In this document: positions 16,675-24,201 of the stretch, in pieces
Layout of the letters: every line of letters begins with the position of its first letter
Numbering within the stretch: position 1 is the stretch's first letter
NCBI GenBank assembly: GCA_946415665.1
Contig: CAMKTI010000007.1
Span: 1-28,079, forward strand
Length of the DNA stretch: 28,079 bases
Origin: an uncultured Clostridia bacterium
GTDB taxonomy: Bacteria > Bacillota > Clostridia > Lachnospirales > CAMVHY01
Direction: 5' to 3'
The notes under the pieces: model-generated
Told to the model about the DNA's origin: nothing
Seen by the model: only the letters and a program-made list of their open reading frames with translations
Database searches by the model: none
Made by a program: the position numbers and the translations under genes

Positions 16675-17631
16675 TTACCCAAACAATTCCGACACTGAAG
16701 TTCCCGTATGAATATTTAAAATCGCCTTAGCAAAAATATGTGACACAGAAATTATTTCTAACTTATCAAACTTTTTATTTTCAGGTAAATTTATCGTATC
16801 TAACACAATTAATTTACTTATTTCACTCGCTTTAATTTTTTCGATTGCATTTCCAGATAACAACGCATGCGTACAGCAAACAAAAATATCTTGAGCTCCA
16901 CATTTTTTAAGTGCGGCCGCTGCATTTGTAATCGTTCCCGCCGTGTCAATAATATCGTCTATCAAAATAACAGATTTATCTTTTACGTCACCAATTATAT
17001 TTAAAACTTCCGAAATATTTGGCGCAGGTCGTCTTTTATTTATAATTGCCAAAGGAATATTTAACTTTTCTGCAAAATCTCTTGTACGAACGACACTGCC
17101 AAAATCAGGTGCGACTGCTACAAAATTCCCTAAATTATTTTTTATCTTGCTTTTAAAATATTCGACAAACAAATTTACCCCTAACAAATGATCAACGGGA
17201 ATATCAAAAAATCCTTGAATTTGCGCACAATGCAAATCCATAGTCAAAATCCTATCTATTCCTGCGCAAGTTAATAAATTCGCAACCAACTTTGAACTTA
17301 TAGGATCTCTCGAACGTGTTTTTCTATCCTGACGCGCGTAACCAAAATACGGCATTACTGCTGTGATACTTTTTGCTGATGCCCTGCGCATTGCATCTGT
17401 CATAATTAAAATCTCCATTAAATTTTCATTTACCGGTGGCTCAGTCGATTGAATAATAAAAACGTCTGCATTTCTAACAGTCTCATTTATTCTCATATTT
17501 ATTTCGCCGTCACTAAATCTCAAAGCTTCAGATAAACCTAAATTTACTCCCAAATCGCTTGCTATCCCAGACGCTAACTTTTTATTCGCGTTGCAAGCAA
17601 AAATTTTTATATCATCACTACTTTTCTGCAT
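16675..17631 (-). CDS. prs: Ribose-phosphate pyrophosphokinase (PRPP synthetase)
   Basis: A 318-residue class I PRPP synthetase, which transfers pyrophosphate from ATP to ribose 5-phosphate to make PRPP for nucleotide, histidine and tryptophan synthesis. Conserved parts: FSDGEINMRINE (39-50), YARQDRKTRSRDPIS (98-112, flexible loop and ATP binding), MDLHCAQIQGFFD (131-143), VVRTRDFAEKL (180-190) and the PRPP loop DDIIDTAGT (225-233). Length is typical. The ATG at 17631 follows AGAGGAG; an upstream in-frame GTG overlaps the end of glgA and precedes that site. It is co-directional with glgA and 23 bp downstream, so the two are probably one operon. Confidence 0.97.
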   Translation of the reverse strand: MQKSSDDIKIFACNANKKLASGIASDLGVNLGLSEALRFSDGEINMRINETVRNADVFIIQSTEPPVNENLMEILIMTDAMRRASAKSITAVMPYFGYARQDRKTRSRDPISSKLVANLLTCAGIDRILTMDLHCAQIQGFFDIPVDHLLGVNLFVEYFKSKIKNNLGNFVAVAPDFGSVVRTRDFAEKLNIPLAIINKRRPAPNISEVLNIIGDVKDKSVILIDDIIDTAGTITNAAAALKKCGAQDIFVCCTHALLSGNAIEKIKASEISKLIVLDTINLPENKKFDKLEIISVSHIFAKAILNIHTGTSVSELFG

Positions 17632-17654
17632 AAAACATATCTCCTCTAAAAAAA

Positions 17655-19070
17655 TCACAAATTATTATACAGCTCAATATATTTTTCGGCCGACAAATCC
17701 CAAGAAAAATCGCTTTTCATTGCATTTAAAACAAGATTTCGCCACACAAATTTATTTTTATAAACCTCGATAACTTTTTTAAGTGTCAAAAATAATGCCT
17801 CAGGACTATATTCTTCAAACAAAAATCCATTACCGTTTTTTTTATCAACAAAAAAATCTTTTATCGTATCTATCAAACCGCCAGTTTTTCGTGCAACAGG
17901 AATCGTTCCATATTTCATCGAAATCATTTGAGCCAATCCGCATGGTTCAAACTTAGACGGCATTAAAAAAATGTCTGAGCCGGCGTAAACTTGTTTTGCC
18001 AATTCTTCGTCAAAAATTATATTTAAACTAAAATTATTATAATCTTTAAATTCACTTTTTAAAAATAAATTTTCAAAATCACTGTCACCAGTTCCGACTA
18101 TTATTAATTGCAAATCAAGCTTAAGAATTTTTCCAAGAGCCCGGTAAATTATATCAAATCCTTTTTGTTCCGCAAATCTCGATAAAATACTTACAACAGG
18201 AGTTAGATTTTTATATTTAAATCCAAACTCAGCACAAAGTTTCTTCTTATTTAAATTTTTGCCTGAAAAATCCCTTATTCCAAAATTAACTATATTATTA
18301 TCTCTCTCTGGATTATATTTTTTTCGATCAAGCCCATTTAATATTCCAGTAATATTATTTTTATATTTTAGCAATCCATCAAGTCCATAACCATATTCTT
18401 TCGTTTGAATTTCTTTTGCATAAGTTGGACTTACTGTCGTAACAGCATCCGAATATAAAATGCCAGCTTTCATAAAATTTATATTTCCATAAAATTCAAG
18501 ACTATCAACAGAAAAATACTTTCCATCTAATTTAACAGCCTTAAGTATTTTTTTATCAAAAATACCTTGATACTGCAAATTATGTATCGTAAATACGCTT
18601 CTAATTTGCCGATAAAAATCATATTTTGCATAAAAATCTTTTAAATATAAACAACCTAATCCCGTCTGCCAATCGTTGAAATTAATTATATCTGGTCTAA
18701 ATTTTATTTTCAGCAAAAAATCCAAAGCTACACGCGAAAAAAAAGCAAAACGCATATAATCATCATTATAGCCATAAATTTTTTCTCGACCAAAATAATC
18801 ATCATTTTCGACAAAATAAACAGGCAAGCCATTATAATTTAAAAAATAAATTTTTGCTCTTTGATTTTGGTCATCAAAAACATTGATTTCAGTAATTAAA
18901 TCAAATTTAAAGTCGTCCCTCTTTATATTTTTATAAAACGGAATTATGACCCGAATATCAATGTTTTTGCTTCCTAATTCAATAGGCAAAGAACCAATCA
19001 CATCCCCAAGTCCACCTGTCTTTATAAACGGAACCATTTCAGATGCTACAAACAAAATTTTTTTTATCAT
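17655..19070 (-). CDS. glgA: Glycogen synthase (ADP-glucose type, GT5)
   Basis: A 471-residue bacterial glycogen/starch synthase that adds glucose from ADP-glucose to the non-reducing end of alpha-1,4-glucan. The N-terminal FVASEMVPFIKTGGLGDVIG (7-26) carries the K-x-GGL motif that binds ADP-glucose. FNDWQTGL, TIHNLQYQG and NFMKAGILYSDAVTTVSPTYA follow in the usual order, and the C-domain has PSKFEPCGLAQMISMKYGT and RKTGGLIDTI. Length matches GlgA at about 475-480. The ATG at 19070 is chosen because GATGAGG is 7 nt upstream. No glgB, glgC or glgP is nearby; the partner in the transcript is prs. The gap before it holds hairpins that may regulate it. Confidence 0.95.
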   Translation of the reverse strand: MIKKILFVASEMVPFIKTGGLGDVIGSLPIELGSKNIDIRVIIPFYKNIKRDDFKFDLITEINVFDDQNQRAKIYFLNYNGLPVYFVENDDYFGREKIYGYNDDYMRFAFFSRVALDFLLKIKFRPDIINFNDWQTGLGCLYLKDFYAKYDFYRQIRSVFTIHNLQYQGIFDKKILKAVKLDGKYFSVDSLEFYGNINFMKAGILYSDAVTTVSPTYAKEIQTKEYGYGLDGLLKYKNNITGILNGLDRKKYNPERDNNIVNFGIRDFSGKNLNKKKLCAEFGFKYKNLTPVVSILSRFAEQKGFDIIYRALGKILKLDLQLIIVGTGDSDFENLFLKSEFKDYNNFSLNIIFDEELAKQVYAGSDIFLMPSKFEPCGLAQMISMKYGTIPVARKTGGLIDTIKDFFVDKKNGNGFLFEEYSPEALFLTLKKVIEVYKNKFVWRNLVLNAMKSDFSWDLSAEKYIELYNNL

Positions 19071-19152
19071 AATCAAAACCTCATCAACTAAAATCAAAAT
19101 TAAGACAAAAAAATACTAACAAGCGCATAAAAAAAAATCAACAAAAAAATAT

Positions 19153-19208
19153 ATTTTTTGCGAGCGACATAAAAAATAAAAACTAGATTTTATATCCGAG
19201 CAAAAAAT
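19153..19208 (-). promoter_or_regulatory. Hairpin II upstream of glgA
   Basis: ATTTTTTGC (19153-19161) is perfectly complementary to GCAAAAAAT (19200-19208), extending one more pair, with a 38-nt loop. On the minus-strand RNA its 5' arm is the U-rich tail of hairpin I at 19212-19269, so the two structures are adjacent and could compete with termination. Function is inferred. Confidence 0.35.
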
Positions 19209-19211
19209 AAA

Positions 19212-19269
19212 ACGCCCAAAATAATTTTTTCCCGAACATCAAATTTTTATTTAAAATTATCCTGGGTGT
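19212..19269 (-). terminator. Long hairpin with U-rich tail between liv and glgA (hairpin I)
   Basis: Seven pairs (19212-19218 with 19263-19269, one G-U), a 2x2 internal loop and eight more pairs (19221-19228 with 19253-19260) form a strong stem. On the minus strand it is followed by TTTATTTTTTG. It looks like an intrinsic terminator, yet the liv operon already has one at 19391-19429, 120 bp upstream. It may be a second terminator or an attenuator before glgA. A candidate promoter (TTGAAG, 17 bp, TTTATA, 19297-19269 minus) overlaps its first arm, so that promoter could not transcribe the whole hairpin. Confidence 0.5.
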
Positions 19270-19390
19270 ATAAAATAAAAAACAAAATTTGCTTCAAAAA
19301 AAAAATAGCAAACATATAAATAAAAATATATAAAACTTCTTACATAAAAAATAATAATATCCAAAAGACAAAAATACATCTTTAAATCAC

Positions 19391-19429
19391 ATAAAAAAAC
19401 GCCAAGACAATTTAATTTTTCTAGCGTTT
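19391..19429 (-). terminator. Intrinsic terminator of the liv operon
   Basis: On the minus strand AAACGCTAGA pairs with TCTTGGCGTTT (one bulge, one G-U), then a run of seven T. It lies about 25 bp after the livG stop, so transcription probably ends here without a livF gene. Confidence 0.65.
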
Positions 19430-19453
19430 AAAAATTAATTTAATTAAAATCAT

Positions 19454-20209
19454 TTAACTAAAACTTATAGACGCCAAAGCTTGATTGTTTTTTATTTCCA
19501 CTGGCTTATCCGACGCAATAACGGTTCCATATTCCATAACTACAACACGGTCACAAATATTCATCATTAAATCAATATCATTTTCTATTAACACAATTGC
19601 CGTGCTAAATTTTTTATTTACCATTTTTATAATATCCATAAATTCGTCGGCTTCATTTTTATCCATACCATTTGTCGGCCTGTCTAATAATAAAAGCTTT
19701 GGTCCACACGCAATTGCTCTGGCAATATCTAATTTGCCTTGCAAGCCATAACTTAAATCTCCTGCTAATAAATTTTCATAATATTCCAAGCCAAACATTT
19801 TTAAAACGTTATAAACTTCATCCGATAATCTCTTTTCTTCACCAAAAAATTTTTTGCTCCTTAAAATAACGTTCTTCAAATTATAATTAATAAAATTATA
19901 AAATCCGATTTTAACATTATCTTTTACGCTTAACTCAGAAAAAATACTTCCATTCTGAAAAGTTCTTGCGATTCCCAATTGACTTTTTTTTTCGACCGAA
20001 AACTTTGTTATATCCTCGCCCTCAAAATAAATTTTTCCAGTATTGGCTTTATAAAATCCAGAAATTAAATCAAACAAAACAGTTTTTCCAGATTGTGTTG
20101 CCCCAATTAATCCGACAATTTCTTTCTCTTCAACTATAAAATCTAAATCTCTTATTACCCGCATGTCATTAAAAACTAAATTTAATTTATTTAATTTAAG
20201 CAAAATCAT
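19454..20209 (-). CDS. livG: Branched-chain amino acid ABC transporter ATPase, degenerate active site
   Basis: A 251-residue ABC ATPase of the LivG type. Walker A GATQSGKT (36-43) keeps its lysine, the Q-loop RTFQNG (82-87) keeps Gln85, and the signature LSYG (152-155) is intact. Two key residues are not. Walker B reads LLLLDRPTNGMD (172-183), with Arg177 where the catalytic Glu should be, and the H-loop reads LIENDID (207-213), with Asn210 instead of His. The DNA is unambiguous (AGG and AAT codons). The site should bind ATP but hydrolyse it poorly. It is the last gene of livK-H-M-G; livF, which normally follows and forms the heterodimer, is absent and a terminator follows. It may rely on a LivF encoded elsewhere. 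Start: ATG with GGAGGTG 8 nt upstream. Confidence 0.9.
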   Translation of the reverse strand: MILLKLNKLNLVFNDMRVIRDLDFIVEEKEIVGLIGATQSGKTVLFDLISGFYKANTGKIYFEGEDITKFSVEKKSQLGIARTFQNGSIFSELSVKDNVKIGFYNFINYNLKNVILRSKKFFGEEKRLSDEVYNVLKMFGLEYYENLLAGDLSYGLQGKLDIARAIACGPKLLLLDRPTNGMDKNEADEFMDIIKMVNKKFSTAIVLIENDIDLMMNICDRVVVMEYGTVIASDKPVEIKNNQALASISFS

Positions 20210-20225
20210 AATACAAACACCTCCA

Positions 20226-21179
20226 TCACCAAACTTTTTTTTTCATATCATTCCAAGCATCCACCAAAAATCTTTTATAATCCAAAATTAAACTTTTTTT
20301 CATAAAAATAATTACTATAATCATCATAATTACATGAATAACAACTTTTAGCTCGCTTCCAATATTAAAAACATATGGCATAACACTAAAAATAAACGCC
20401 GACACAATCGAACCGATTATATTTCCAAGTCCTCCTATTATAACCATTGCTAATAATTCTAACGAATAACTAAAATCAAACATATTTGGTTCTATAACAG
20501 TCATTTCATGCGCATATAATCCACCGGCAACACCTGCAAAAAACGCAGCAATCGAAAAAACAAATAATTTACTGTGAAAAGTATCTATGCCACATGATTT
20601 TGCCAACATTTCATTTTGTGGAATACACATGATTGCACGTCCATATTTCGAATCTTTTATCACATAAATAAAAATAATAATTAGTGCCATAATTAAATAA
20701 ACAAAACTAAAATTTGAATAATAATTTATCCCATGAATCCCTGACGAACCACCTAGAATATTTAAGTTTATAATTAAATCTTTTATTATTTCATTCGCGG
20801 CAATCGTAGCGATAATCAAATAATTTCCTGGAATCTTCATTGCCGGAGCACTAATTAAATATGCAAAAATCGTGGCTGCCATGCCGCCTAAAAATAAACC
20901 GAACAAAAAATTTATAAATCCGGGGAAAAATAAATTTCTAGTAATAAAAACACAAGTATAAGCTCCAATTGCCATAAATGCCGAATGTGCTAAATTTAAT
21001 TGTCCTAATAATCCTGTCGCTAAATTTAAACTTACAACCAAAATTATATTTATCAATGCCAGTTTAAAAATGCCTTCCCAATAAAAATTTATCATTTCAC
21101 TTTTTATTCCCACTAATAAAACCAAATAAATTCCAAATAACAACAACAAACCCTTATAACTCAAAAACCTTTTTGTCAA
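20226..21179 (-). CDS. livM: Branched-chain amino acid ABC transporter permease LivM
   Basis: A 317-residue inner-membrane permease with multiple hydrophobic spans. SLNLATGLLGQLNLAHSAFMAIGAY (about 50-74, written here as two runs SLNLATGLLGQLNL and AHSAFMAIGAY) is the LivM signature, and YGRAIMCIPQNEMLAKSCGID is the cytoplasmic coupling loop that contacts the ATPase. GGLGNIIGSIVSAF follows. It pairs with LivH to form the channel for leucine, isoleucine, valine or related amino acids. Translation starts at TTG (21177-21179), 8 nt after AGGAGG; the TTGA overlaps the livH stop, so the two are translationally coupled. Confidence 0.93.
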   Translation of the reverse strand: MTKRFLSYKGLLLLFGIYLVLLVGIKSEMINFYWEGIFKLALINIILVVSLNLATGLLGQLNLAHSAFMAIGAYTCVFITRNLFFPGFINFLFGLFLGGMAATIFAYLISAPAMKIPGNYLIIATIAANEIIKDLIINLNILGGSSGIHGINYYSNFSFVYLIMALIIIFIYVIKDSKYGRAIMCIPQNEMLAKSCGIDTFHSKLFVFSIAAFFAGVAGGLYAHEMTVIEPNMFDFSYSLELLAMVIIGGLGNIIGSIVSAFIFSVMPYVFNIGSELKVVIHVIMMIIVIIFMKKSLILDYKRFLVDAWNDMKKKVW

Positions 21180-22060
21180 TTTTTTCCCCTCCTTAAAAAT
21201 TTTTTATTATTTACGAACAAATAAACCGCTAAAATACAAAACAAAAAAATATCTGATGCTCCAGCTACTGCATAATTTTTTATTAAAATCTCAAATAACC
21301 CGACAGCAAAACCCCCGCATAACGCTCCTATAACAGATTTAGATAACGAACCAGATACAATTCCTAAACCGCCAATAATTGCTCCTATTAACGAACGTAA
21401 TATAATCATATTTCCACTAAACGGATCAACCAACGAAAAAGTAATACAAAAAAAACTTCCGGCAATTGTAACTAACCCAGCACATATTCCATATACAAAA
21501 CAAATTATTTTATCATTATCTATTCCCATAAGAGCGGTCGATTCCGAATCTTCGGAAACTGCTCTTATAATTTTCCCCAATCGAGTATATTTTACAAACA
21601 AATAACTTGCCAGCATGATAAACAAAAATACTAATAAACATAATAAATCAGTGTAATTTATTTCAATAATTCCTAACTTATAAATGCCATTTACAGTATA
21701 AAATAATTTTTTTGGGTTAGCGCGAAATATAAAAACAAAAATATCTTGGATAACAAAAGATGCTCCTATCGAAACTATTAAGCTCATCATTTGCGAATGC
21801 TTTTTAACTAAGTCATATACGTATTTTTTTATTAATAAATTAATAACAACGCAAACAGCAATCGCTATTAAAACAGAAATTATGATTGGTATTTTTAAAT
21901 CACAAAGAAAAGCAATCATATAAATACTTATTACAAACAGTTGTCCCATTATAAAATTTATCATTCCGTTAATATTTGCTCCAAGCGTTAAAGCTAACGA
22001 AATTAAAGCATAGATACTAGCCATTTCAAAACCATCTATGAGTTTATTTAAAATATCCAA
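21176..22060 (-). CDS. livH: Branched-chain amino acid ABC transporter permease LivH
   Basis: A 294-residue inner-membrane permease. The start MDILNKLIDGFEMASIYAL is the typical LivH N-terminus, and GMINFIMGQLFV and RAVSEDSESTALMGID (coupling loop) are recognisable, as is GGLGIVSGSLSKSV near the C-terminal spans. The TTG at 22060 is chosen: GGAGGTG lies 6 nt upstream and the protein then begins exactly where relatives do. An in-frame ATG at 22075 overlaps that ribosome-binding site and is unlikely. It sits 23 bp after livK and overlaps livM by 4 nt. Confidence 0.92.
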   Translation of the reverse strand: MDILNKLIDGFEMASIYALISLALTLGANINGMINFIMGQLFVISIYMIAFLCDLKIPIIISVLIAIAVCVVINLLIKKYVYDLVKKHSQMMSLIVSIGASFVIQDIFVFIFRANPKKLFYTVNGIYKLGIIEINYTDLLCLLVFLFIMLASYLFVKYTRLGKIIRAVSEDSESTALMGIDNDKIICFVYGICAGLVTIAGSFFCITFSLVDPFSGNMIILRSLIGAIIGGLGIVSGSLSKSVIGALCGGFAVGLFEILIKNYAVAGASDIFLFCILAVYLFVNNKKFLRRGKN

Positions 22061-22083
22061 TTTACACACCTCCATGGCAAAAA

Positions 22084-23208
22084 TTAATCATACGAATCAA
22101 ACACTTTCAGAAATTTATTTTGCCCATTTGATATTTCAATAATATTTAAATCTCTAATTGGGTTTCTGTTTTCATCAAATTTTATTTGTCCTACCACACC
22201 ATCAAAACTTATTTCATTTAAAGCTCTAATTATATCGTCATATTTTGTACTTTGAGCTTTTTCTATCGCATCGAGAAAAATATTACACGAATCATATGCC
22301 AAGGCAGAAAATGTACTTGGTTTTTTTTTATATTTTTCTTCATATGCTTTTACAAAAGCTTTATTTTTATCACTTGGATTATCATAAAAATAATTTGTAC
22401 AAAAATAAATTTGATTGAGAAAAAGCTTATCCGAACTTTGATTTATAATATTTTCACATGTATTAGGGCCCAAAATTTTTAAATCTGGATTTTTATTTTT
22501 AATTTGGTCCAAAATCAAGGCTATATTATACGTGTAATCAGGCAAAAATAAAACTTCAGGTTTTAATATCGCAATTTTACTTAACTGCAAAGAAAAATCT
22601 GTATCGGAATTTAAATAATCTTGTTGAATTAAGATTTTACCGCCGCCTTTTTTAAAACTCTCTACAAATGCTTTGGCCAACGTAACGGAATAATTATTTT
22701 CCTTGTTATATAACACAGCTCCTGTTTTATTTTCTAAACCCAAATCTTTTAAAGCAAATTTTGCCATACATTCACCTTGCATTTTATCCGAACACGCAAT
22801 TCTGAAAACATTTGTTCCATAGCTTGTTATTTTTTCCACAGAAGCTGTAGAAACTATTAACGGCAAAGCTTTTTTTTGTGAAACAGATGCCACATCTTCT
22901 GCTAAAGTACTATTCCCACAATCAATTATTCCACAAATATTTTTATTTCCGGCTAGTTTATTATAAAGATTTATTGCTTCGATCCTTTCACTTTTACTAT
23001 CGACATAAATAAAATTTATTTTTTTTCCAATAGCATTAGGTCGCTGCGAGATGGCTAATTCAATTCCACATTTTTTATCTATTCCGTCAAGATAATAATC
23101 TCCACTCAAAGGGAATATTCCCGCAATGTCTATATTATCTTTATTTTTACACGCGCCGAGAAAACAAACTACAAAAACCAATATTATAAAAAACTTTTTG
23201 TTTCGCAT
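22084..23208 (-). CDS. livK: Branched-chain amino acid binding lipoprotein LivK
   Basis: A 374-residue periplasmic-type (here membrane-tethered) solute-binding protein of the Leu/Ile/Val-binding type I fold. The N-terminus has a basic start, a hydrophobic core and the lipobox LGAC with Cys20 as the lipid-anchored residue, as expected in a Gram-positive. IDIAGIFPLSGDYYLDG opens the mature domain, and TFSALAYDSCNIFLDAI and GVVGQIKFDENRNPIRD close it. The ATG at 23208 is chosen because GGAGGCG is 6 nt upstream. It is the first gene of livKHMG. The exact ligand (branched-chain or other amino acid) cannot be told from sequence alone. Confidence 0.93.
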   Translation of the reverse strand: MRNKKFFIILVFVVCFLGACKNKDNIDIAGIFPLSGDYYLDGIDKKCGIELAISQRPNAIGKKINFIYVDSKSERIEAINLYNKLAGNKNICGIIDCGNSTLAEDVASVSQKKALPLIVSTASVEKITSYGTNVFRIACSDKMQGECMAKFALKDLGLENKTGAVLYNKENNYSVTLAKAFVESFKKGGGKILIQQDYLNSDTDFSLQLSKIAILKPEVLFLPDYTYNIALILDQIKNKNPDLKILGPNTCENIINQSSDKLFLNQIYFCTNYFYDNPSDKNKAFVKAYEEKYKKKPSTFSALAYDSCNIFLDAIEKAQSTKYDDIIRALNEISFDGVVGQIKFDENRNPIRDLNIIEISNGQNKFLKVFDSYD

Positions 23209-23257
23209 AACAAACGCCTCCATAAAAAATCAACTTCAAATTTATTTTACCCGCGTT

Positions 23258-23284
23258 ATAATATCACAAAATAAATTCGTGTAA
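23258..23284 (-). promoter_or_regulatory. Candidate liv operon promoter (extended -10)
   Basis: On the minus strand TGATATTAT (plus 23258-23266) is an extended -10 about 50 nt before the livK start, with TTACAC as a poor -35 at only 15 bp. Confidence 0.4.
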
Positions 23285-23330
23285 TTTATTAGCTAAGCAT
23301 AAAATAATTTTATTTAAACCAAAAAAAGAT

Positions 23331-23359
23331 TTGCATACAAAAAAAACAACTGCTAAAAT
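23331..23359 (+). promoter_or_regulatory. Promoter of tRNA-Thr (and possibly yigZ)
   Basis: TTGCAT (23331-23336), a 17-bp spacer and TGC-TAAAAT (TAAAAT at 23354-23359, TG-extended) lie 32 bp before the tRNA. Confidence 0.65.
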
Positions 23360-23391
23360 AAAAACCGTTTTTCTAAAATATTTTTTTTTAC

Positions 23392-23464
23392 GCTGAAGTA
23401 GCTCAGTTGGTAGAGCAGCTGATTCGTAATCAGCAGGTCGTGGGTTCGAGTCCCATCTTCAGCT
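23392..23464 (+). tRNA. tRNA-Thr, anticodon CGU
   Basis: A full 73-nt cloverleaf. The acceptor GCTGAAG pairs with CTTCAGC, the D-arm is GCTC...GAGC, the anticodon stem GCTGA/TCAGC closes the loop TTCGTAA with anticodon CGT, and the T-arm is GTGGG-TTCGAGT-CCCAT. It reads ACG codons. CCA is not encoded; a T-run follows directly. The ACG codon is rare in such AT-rich genes, so another tRNA-Thr (UGU) must exist elsewhere. Confidence 0.96.
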
Positions 23465-23502
23465 TTTTTGTTGTGTAAAAAAACAATGGAGAAAAAAATA
23501 AT

Positions 23503-24153
23503 ATGCCAAATTTTATTTTCGGGGAATTTCAATCTGAAATAACACAAAAAAAATCGCGTTTTATCGCGATCGCAAAAAATATAAATTCAAAACAAGATGC
23601 TCTAAATTTAATAGACTTATATAAAAAAAAACTTCATGACGCAAAACATATTGCTTATGCTTATATTTTATCTCAAGACAAAAAAAAATATAGTGATGAC
23701 GGCGAACCACAAGGAACAGCCGGAATTCAGATTTTAAAAAATCTCGAACAGAAAAATTTGTTTTACTCTATGATTTTAGTTGTAAGATATTTTGGCGGAA
23801 TTCTTTTAGGGACGGGTGGATTGTCGCGTGCATATTTTTCTGCGGCTCAAAGTGTTCTTGAAAAATCTTTTTTTCTTGCCACAAATTATTTTTTTGAGAT
23901 AAATATAATTTTCAGTTACGATTTTTTTAGTTATATAAACCATGAGTTAAAAAAATATAATTGCCTGACAGAAAATATAATTTATGGCCAAGATATAAAA
24001 TTAAATTTTTATATTAAGCAAGAATTTTATTCTGATCTTATACACTCAATAAAAAGTTTTGACACAAAAAAAATAAATATCTTTAGCCAAAAAAAAATCT
24101 TGGGGGCAATATATAATCAAAAATTTATTTCACTAGCTAGCATAAAAAACTAA
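23503..24153 (+). CDS. yigZ: YigZ/IMPACT-family (UPF0029) protein
   Basis: A 216-residue member of the conserved YigZ/IMPACT family. The N-domain carries HDAKHIAYAYIL, DDGEPQGTAG (65-74) and VVRYFGGILLGTGGLSRAY (93-111), the family signatures; the C-terminal part is a shorter ferredoxin-like DUF1949-type domain. The bacterial role is unclear; a link to translation control is inferred from eukaryotic IMPACT. The ribosome-binding site is weak (GGAG, 11 nt from the ATG). It lies 38 bp after tRNA-Thr and may share its transcript. Confidence 0.93.
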   Translation: MPNFIFGEFQSEITQKKSRFIAIAKNINSKQDALNLIDLYKKKLHDAKHIAYAYILSQDKKKYSDDGEPQGTAGIQILKNLEQKNLFYSMILVVRYFGGILLGTGGLSRAYFSAAQSVLEKSFFLATNYFFEINIIFSYDFFSYINHELKKYNCLTENIIYGQDIKLNFYIKQEFYSDLIHSIKSFDTKKINIFSQKKILGAIYNQKFISLASIKN

Positions 24154-24184
24154 AAAAAATACACCCGTAAAAAAACGAGTGTAT
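24152..24184 (-). terminator. Intrinsic terminator after the M16 peptidase
   Basis: ATACAC (24159-24164) pairs with GTGTAT (24179-24184), extended inward by CGT/ACG after one mismatch. On the minus strand eight T follow. Read from yigZ (plus) the T-run is poor, so it mainly serves the minus gene. Confidence 0.7.
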
Positions 24185-24201
24185 ATTTGCTCAAATAATA
24201 T

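Noticed and set aside
19257..19379. 40-codon hydrophobic minus-strand frame upstream of glgA (MYFCLLDIII...)
   Set aside because: It has no ribosome-binding site, is rich in TTT/TAT codons from T-runs and ends inside a terminator-like stem, so it looks like chance in AT-rich DNA.
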